From Oribacterium sp. UBA3737 (GTDB lineage Bacteria > Bacillota_A > Clostridia > Lachnospirales > Lachnospiraceae), in the NCBI GenBank assembly GCA_002371295.1, contig DFGZ01000136.1:1-18741 (forward strand): a DNA stretch of 18,741 nt. Direction: 5' to 3'. The notes below the pieces were generated by a model that worked only from the letters and a program-made list of their open reading frames with translations, was not told where the DNA came from and made no database searches. This document shows positions 14,352 through 18,741 of the stretch, piece after piece. The stretch's first letter is position 1, and the number at the start of each line of letters is the position of its first letter. The translations under genes and the position numbers were made by a program.

Positions 14352-14370
14352 GCATACTGATTATTTATGC
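14352..14370. promoter_or_regulatory. ARG-box-like dyad ahead of argF
   Basis: GCATA-N9-TATGC around an AT-rich centre (reads GCATAAATAATCAGTATGC on the minus strand), overlapping the stop codon of the methylase gene. ArgR/AhrC boxes are about 18-bp AT-rich imperfect palindromes of this look; binding is inferred. Confidence 0.35.
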
Positions 14371-15162
14371 GCGTTGTCTTACTGCCTCATACATCAATAC
14401 AGTTGCTGCAACAGCTGCATTCAATGATTCTGTTTTTCCCATCATAGGGATCCTCAGATACTCATCCGATAATGCCGCGATCTCATCAGAAAGACCATTG
14501 CCTTCATTTCCTATCATAAATGCTGTAGGCGCCTTGTAATCAAACTCCCAATGGTTCTTTTCTCCCTTGAGATGAGCCGCATAAACGGAAACACCCCGAC
14601 TCTTCATTCTTTTTATTTCGGCTGGAAGGTCATCACAGATAAGGAACGGCATACGGAACATGGCTCCCATGGTTGCTCTCACGACCTTAGGCGAATAAAT
14701 ATCTACGCAGTTACGGTTCATGACTATGCCATCAACACCTGCTGCCTCGGCCGTTCTGAATATAGTCCCCATGTTGCCGGGATCCTGTAGAGTGTCCAGA
14801 ATGATAAAGAAATCGCCGGATAAAGATGTATAATGCTTCTGCCTTACAACTGCAAGTATGCCCTGACTGGTCTTGGTATCTGACATATACTCCATGACCT
14901 GATCCGATACTTCAAATACAGGAATCTTTCCCGATGCAGAGCCTGCAGCATTAACCTTTTTATCCGTCGTCATGCCCTCCGGCAGACGTCCCTTATACCC
15001 GGAAGTCACAAATACCCTGACTATCTCTTCCGCAGGGATCTCACTGCAGAGCCTCTCGCCTTCGGCAACAAAAAGACCGCTGTCACGTCTCGCTCTGGTT
15101 CTCTTTTCAAGTTCCCTTACTTCTTTTATGTACCTGTTACCGGTAGATGTGATTTTTTCCAA
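14365..15162 (-). CDS. TrmH/SpoU-family RNA 2'-O-methyltransferase
   Basis: Knotted (SPOUT) SAM-dependent methylase, 265 aa, likely acting on 23S rRNA or tRNA. Seen: N-terminal substrate-binding domain (about 1-110, with the typical GLFVAEGERL at 29-38), motif 1 LQDPGNMGTIFRTAEAAG (125-142), motif 2 MIGNEGNGLSDE (216-227) and motif 3 LRIPMMGKTESLNAAVAA (236-253), which form the trefoil knot and cofactor pocket. The start is TTG 15162 preceded by a GGGG site; there is no better start. It lies only about 30 bases past the nadE terminator and 90 bases before argF, so it heads the methylase-argF-membrane protein set. Confidence 0.9.
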   Translation of the reverse strand: MEKITSTGNRYIKEVRELEKRTRARRDSGLFVAEGERLCSEIPAEEIVRVFVTSGYKGRLPEGMTTDKKVNAAGSASGKIPVFEVSDQVMEYMSDTKTSQGILAVVRQKHYTSLSGDFFIILDTLQDPGNMGTIFRTAEAAGVDGIVMNRNCVDIYSPKVVRATMGAMFRMPFLICDDLPAEIKRMKSRGVSVYAAHLKGEKNHWEFDYKAPTAFMIGNEGNGLSDEIAALSDEYLRIPMMGKTESLNAAVAATVLMYEAVRQRA

Positions 15163-15189
15163 TTTTTACCCCGAAAAAATAAAACAGAC

Positions 15190-15243
15190 AAAAAAAGTCT
15201 AAAAAGTGTGCACTATAAATATTGCTCACTATTTAGACTTTTT
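15190..15243 (-). terminator. Intrinsic terminator after nadE
   Basis: AAAAAGTCTAAA pairs with TTTAGACTTTTT (15192-15203, 15232-15243); an A-A mismatch is followed by four more pairs AGTG/CACT. On the minus strand it is followed by seven T. Only about 28 bases separate it from the next start codon. Confidence 0.85.
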
Positions 15244-15265
15244 CAACTAAAAACAAAAAAACTTT

Positions 15266-17377
15266 TTAAATTTCTTCAAGCTCTTCGATCCAGATTTTCA
15301 CTACGGCATCACTCGGCATCCTTAAATCTCCTCGGGGCGATACTGCGACCGATCCGACCTTGGGGCCGTCAGGCAGACAGCTTCTCTTGAACTGCTGTGA
15401 AAAGAATCTCCAATAAAACTTTCTGAGCCACTTAAGAACAGTCTCAGGATCATATACATCTCCGCCCACGATACCTGCATCCTTCTGGGCTTCCTCCGAA
15501 AAAGCCTTAAGCGCAAGGGCATACACCTTTCTCGGACTGAATCCGAAACGAAGTATCTGATACAGGAAGAAATCATGAAGCTCATAAGGTCCCACCAGAT
15601 CCTCTGTCTTCTGGGAAATCTGACCGTCTCCTGTGGGCGGCAAAAGCTCCGGACTTACCGGTGTATCAAAGATATCATTGAGACACTGGCTCAGATCCTT
15701 GTCATCCGAAGTGTCTGCAACGAACTTTACCAGGTATCTCACCAATGTTTTCGGGACGCCGGCATTAACGGCATACATGGACATATGATCTCCGTTGTAG
15801 GTTGCCCATCCGAGAGCCAGCTCGCTGAGATCTCCGGTTCCGATAACGATTCCGTCAGTCTGATTCGCGATATCCATGAGAATCTGGGTACGCTCTCTGG
15901 CCTGGGAATTTTCATAGGTCACGGAGTGATCCTCAGGATCATGCCCTATGTCCTTAAAATGCTGAAGAACCGCAGCTTTAATGTTTATCTCACGGAGTGT
16001 TGCGTGGAGCCTGTTTGTCAGGGTAACAGCATTGTTATAGGTACGGTCAGTGGTTCCGAAGGCAGGCATGGTGACCGAAATGATGTTCTCTCTCGGAATC
16101 CCCGCCATGTCAAAAGCTCTCGCTGTTACGAGTAGGGCCAGGGTCGAGTCGAGTCCTCCGGATATTCCGATCACTGCGCTCTTGCAGCCGATATGCTCCA
16201 GCCTCTTCTTAAGCCCCATGGCCTGAATGGTAAAGATCTCATCGCAGCGCTGATTTCTTTCCAGCACATTTCCCGGAACGAAGGGCTTCGGATCCACAAA
16301 TCTTCTGAGATCAGCAGCATCAAGGAGAAGCCTGTCTCTGAGGGAGTCACAGGTTCCTGACTTACAGCCTGTCTGTAAAGAAGTCTCACTCCTGACTGTT
16401 ACACATGCTTCACCACCGGTTTCAGAGTTTTCGTCCTGATGGGCGTTGAAAGATGAAGCCGCAAATGTAAATTTCACCACATCATACCTGTCTCTGAGAC
16501 ATTCATCGATATCCGGATATGTGGTGATACGTGCTCTTTCCTGAACTATCTTCTGAAGATCCACATCGGCTATATAAAGTCCTGTTTCAAATCTGTTTCC
16601 TTCCTTAAGGATGGTGCCGTTTTCTGCGATTATATCCTGTCCTCCGAAAACAAGGTCGGTGCTGGACTCACCTTCTCCGGCATTGGTGTAAACATAGGCT
16701 GCTACAAGACGGGCACTTGCGGAACGGATAAGCTCACGACGGTAACTGTCTTTTCCGACGGTCTCATCCGATGCGGAAGTATTGGCAATAACAGTAGCTC
16801 CCGCAAGAGCGTGGGTGGTTGACGGCGGATTCGGAACCCAGATATCCTCGCAGATCTCAGCCGCAAGTATGAACTCTGGAAAATCCTCCGCTTCAAGAAG
16901 GATGTTCATTCCGAAGGGAATGGTGTAAACCTCCTTCGTCACTGCGGATGTCCGGGTGATATATCTTACTTCCTCTCTGCCCGGCGTGAACCATCTTCTT
17001 TCATAGAACTCACCGTAATTCGGAAGGTTCTTCTTTGGAATAACAGCCAGAATATGTCCGTCGTGAAGAACCGCTGCACAATTATAAAGCTTATGATCCA
17101 TGAGATACGGCGTTCCCACCACTGCGACCATACCTTTTCCTCTTGTTGCTTCCGCAATCTCATCCAGTGCCTTCATGGTCTTGTCAATAAGCACCGTCTG
17201 ATGGAACAGATCTGCACAGGTGTATGCTGTCAGCACCAGCTCCGGGAATACAATGAGCCTGACTCCCTGCTTCTCCGCTTCATCAATATATTTTAAAACA
17301 GCATCTCTATTAAACGAAACATCCGCAACCTTTATCTTCGGTGTTGCCGATGCCACTCTTATAAATCCTTCTACCAT
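15266..17377 (-). CDS. nadE: Glutamine-dependent NAD+ synthetase
   Basis: Final step of NAD synthesis: amidation of nicotinate adenine dinucleotide using glutamine and ATP. 703 aa, on the long side for the family. Seen: N-terminal nitrilase-type glutaminase (about 5-290) with its triad Glu46 (FPELVLTAY), the Lys of IPKKNLPNYGEFYE (113-126) and Cys176 (AAEICEDIW); C-terminal synthetase with PP-loop GISGGLDST (404-412) and GTGDLSELALGWATYNGDHMSMY (NaAD/ATP binding). The stretch joining the domains (about 308-350) is Ser/Thr/Gly/Cys-rich and looks like a lineage insertion. The start is ATG 17377 with GGGAGG about 6 bases upstream. Own extended -10 promoter and own terminator. Confidence 0.95.
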   Translation of the reverse strand: MVEGFIRVASATPKIKVADVSFNRDAVLKYIDEAEKQGVRLIVFPELVLTAYTCADLFHQTVLIDKTMKALDEIAEATRGKGMVAVVGTPYLMDHKLYNCAAVLHDGHILAVIPKKNLPNYGEFYERRWFTPGREEVRYITRTSAVTKEVYTIPFGMNILLEAEDFPEFILAAEICEDIWVPNPPSTTHALAGATVIANTSASDETVGKDSYRRELIRSASARLVAAYVYTNAGEGESSTDLVFGGQDIIAENGTILKEGNRFETGLYIADVDLQKIVQERARITTYPDIDECLRDRYDVVKFTFAASSFNAHQDENSETGGEACVTVRSETSLQTGCKSGTCDSLRDRLLLDAADLRRFVDPKPFVPGNVLERNQRCDEIFTIQAMGLKKRLEHIGCKSAVIGISGGLDSTLALLVTARAFDMAGIPRENIISVTMPAFGTTDRTYNNAVTLTNRLHATLREINIKAAVLQHFKDIGHDPEDHSVTYENSQARERTQILMDIANQTDGIVIGTGDLSELALGWATYNGDHMSMYAVNAGVPKTLVRYLVKFVADTSDDKDLSQCLNDIFDTPVSPELLPPTGDGQISQKTEDLVGPYELHDFFLYQILRFGFSPRKVYALALKAFSEEAQKDAGIVGGDVYDPETVLKWLRKFYWRFFSQQFKRSCLPDGPKVGSVAVSPRGDLRMPSDAVVKIWIEELEEI

Positions 17378-17409
17378 GGAAACCTCCCAGTGAAATATTT
17401 GCCTGCATC

Positions 17410-17418
17410 ATTATATCA
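17410..17418 (-). promoter_or_regulatory. nadE promoter, extended -10
   Basis: On the minus strand 17418-17410 reads TGATATAAT: perfect -10 with the extended TGn, 32 bases ahead of the nadE start codon. No good -35 is seen, as expected for extended -10 promoters. Confidence 0.55.
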
Positions 17419-17441
17419 CACAGAAATAGACATTAATATAA

Positions 17442-17467
17442 AAGGCTGTTCCTTTCGGAACAGCCTT
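17442..17467 (-). terminator. Intrinsic terminator after guaB
   Basis: Perfect 11-bp stem AAGGCTGTTCC/GGAACAGCCTT (17442-17452, 17457-17467) with a 4-base loop, followed by TTTTATATT on the minus strand. Confidence 0.9.
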
Positions 17468-17485
17468 GAAAAACTTTAATTAATC

Positions 17486-18741
17486 TTAATTATCCTCTAC
17501 TGAGTAGTTAGGAGCTTCCTTTGTGATATGGATATCGTGCGGATGTGACTCCTTGAGTGAAGCACTTGAGATCTTAACGAACTCGCTTGTCTTCTGGAGT
17601 GTAGGGATATCCTTGGCACCACAGTAACCCATACCTGCTCTGAGTCCGCCAACAAACTGGAAGATTGTATCTTCTACCTTGCCCTTGTATGCAACACGTC
17701 CCTCAACACCTTCAGGAACGAGCTTCTTGGCATTGGCCTGGAAGTAACGATCTGCTGAACCGTTCTTCTGCTTCATGGCGCCCATTGATCCCATGCCTCT
17801 GTATACCTTGTACTTACGTCCCTGATAAAGCTCGAACTCACCCGGAGCCTCGTCACAGCCTGCAAATACAGAACCCATCATAACCGTGTTGCCGCCGGCT
17901 GCGATAGCCTTGACAACGTCACCTGAGTACTGGATACCACCGTCTGCGATGATTGGAATTCCGTACTTTGAAGATACCTCATAGGCACTCATGACTGCTG
18001 AGATCTGAGGAACACCGATACCTGCAACTACACGAGTTGTACAGATAGATCCCGGTCCGATACCGATCTTAACGCAGTCAGCGCCGGCCTTGATAAGATC
18101 CTCGGTAGCCTTGCCAGTTGCAACATTACCTGCGATGATCTGAAGATCAGGGAACTTCTCCTTAAGGAGAGATACGCACTTGATAACGTTTCCGCTGTGT
18201 CCGTGAGCAGAATCAAGAACAACTACGTCAACATGCGCCTTTACGAGCTCAGCTGCACGATCAACAACATTGGCAGTGATTCCGAGAGCAGCACCGCAGA
18301 GCAGTCTTCCCTGTGAATCCTTTGCGGAATTAGGATACTTCATCTGCTTCTCGATATCCTTTATCGTGATGAGACCCTTGAGGTTTCCATCATCATCAAC
18401 GATAGGAAGCTTCTCAACCTTTGCTCTTGCAAGGATCTGCTTGGCTTCCTCAACGGTTGTTCCTTCCTTTGCGGTAACGAGATTCTCGGAAGTCATGCAC
18501 TCCTTGATCTGCTTGTTGAAGTTCTCCTCAAATACGAGATCTCTGTTTGTAATGATACCTACAAGCTTACGGTCAACTGTGATAGGCACACCGGAGATCT
18601 TGAACTTGGCCATAAGATCGTTAGCATCCTTAAGTGTATGCTCAGGGCTCAGGAAGAACGGATCTGTGATTACACCGTTCTCTGAACGCTTAACCATGTC
18701 GACCTCTTCAGCCTGCTGCTCGATAGACATGTTCTTGTGAA
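17486..18741 (-). CDS. guaB: IMP dehydrogenase, 5' end beyond the window
   Basis: Oxidises IMP to XMP with NAD+, the committed step of GMP synthesis. About 417 residues are visible; the frame is still open at the window edge (HKN precedes MSIEQQ), so about 70 N-terminal residues lie outside and MSIEQQ is not the true start. Seen: two CBS domains (starting around [17 protein letters not shown], ending before [12 protein letters not shown]), the [10 protein letters not shown] strand, [18 protein letters not shown], the catalytic loop [11 protein letters not shown] with its Cys, [17 protein letters not shown], and the mobile flap ([10 protein letters not shown]). The C-terminus is complete. Terminator directly downstream; nadE follows from its own promoter. 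Confidence 0.97.
   Translation of the reverse strand, partial: HKNMSIEQQAEEVDMVKRSENGVITDPFFLSPEHTLKDANDLMAKFKISGVPITVDRKLVGIITNRDLVFEENFNKQIKECMTSENLVTAKEGTTVEEAKQILARAKVEKLPIVDDDGNLKGLITIKDIEKQMKYPNSAKDSQGRLLCGAALGITANVVDRAAELVKAHVDVVVLDSAHGHSGNVIKCVSLLKEKFPDLQIIAGNVATGKATEDLIKAGADCVKIGIGPGSICTTRVVAGIGVPQISAVMSAYEVSSKYGIPIIADGGIQYSGDVVKAIAAGGNTVMMGSVFAGCDEAPGEFELYQGRKYKVYRGMGSMGAMKQKNGSADRYFQANAKKLVPEGVEGRVAYKGKVEDTIFQFVGGLRAGMGYCGAKDIPTLQKTSEFVKISSASLKESHPHDIHITKEAPNYSVEDN

Overview
The window looks like chromosomal DNA of a low-to-mid-GC Firmicute, most likely a Lachnospiraceae-type Clostridia (Butyrivibrio/Roseburia-like). That is an inference from strong AGGAGG-type ribosome binding sites, a clostridial Mrp/NBP35 protein with N- and C-terminal Cys motifs, a small three-helix membrane protein resembling DUF6637, and the style of the house-keeping proteins. 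No rRNA, tRNA, CRISPR array, transposase or phage gene was seen.

Layout. 1-127 holds no gene I can support. 128-1889 (minus) is a leuD-leuC pair of aconitase-superfamily dehydratase subunits, divergent from a LysR regulator (2251-3135, plus); the 361-base gap between them carries an extended -10 promoter and spaced operator-like repeats. Next come mrp (3485-4345, plus) and an HPr phosphocarrier (4722-5018, minus). The gaps after lysR and after mrp are not empty: each holds a dense set of perfect hairpins ending in an intrinsic terminator.

5161-8100 is a decayed zone. It holds an ABC permease N-terminus joined in frame to the C-terminus of an ABC ATPase, a 2 x 80 bp tandem repeat, a fragment of an M20-family amidohydrolase, an intact secreted lipoprotein, and the first about 23 codons of a second LysR gene joined tail-on to a Cys-rich mini-protein gene. 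Together these read as the wreck of an amino-acid/peptide uptake and hydrolysis locus plus its regulator.

8148-18741 (all minus) is ordinary and compact: a uracil-DNA-glycosylase-family protein, two unrelated alpha/beta hydrolases in tandem, queH (queuosine), rpoD (primary sigma factor), a small membrane protein, argF, a TrmH/SpoU rRNA methylase, nadE, and guaB cut by the window edge. Clear intrinsic terminators close guaB, nadE, rpoD, the hydrolase pair and the lipoprotein gene.

The most unusual material is the non-coding structure: a loosely conserved TGGC-hairpin-CATG motif seen in three intergenic gaps between 3.2 and 5.9 kb (with a weak fourth near 11.5 kb), a roughly 220-base multi-branched candidate RNA behind mrp, and the 80 bp tandem repeat at a deletion scar.
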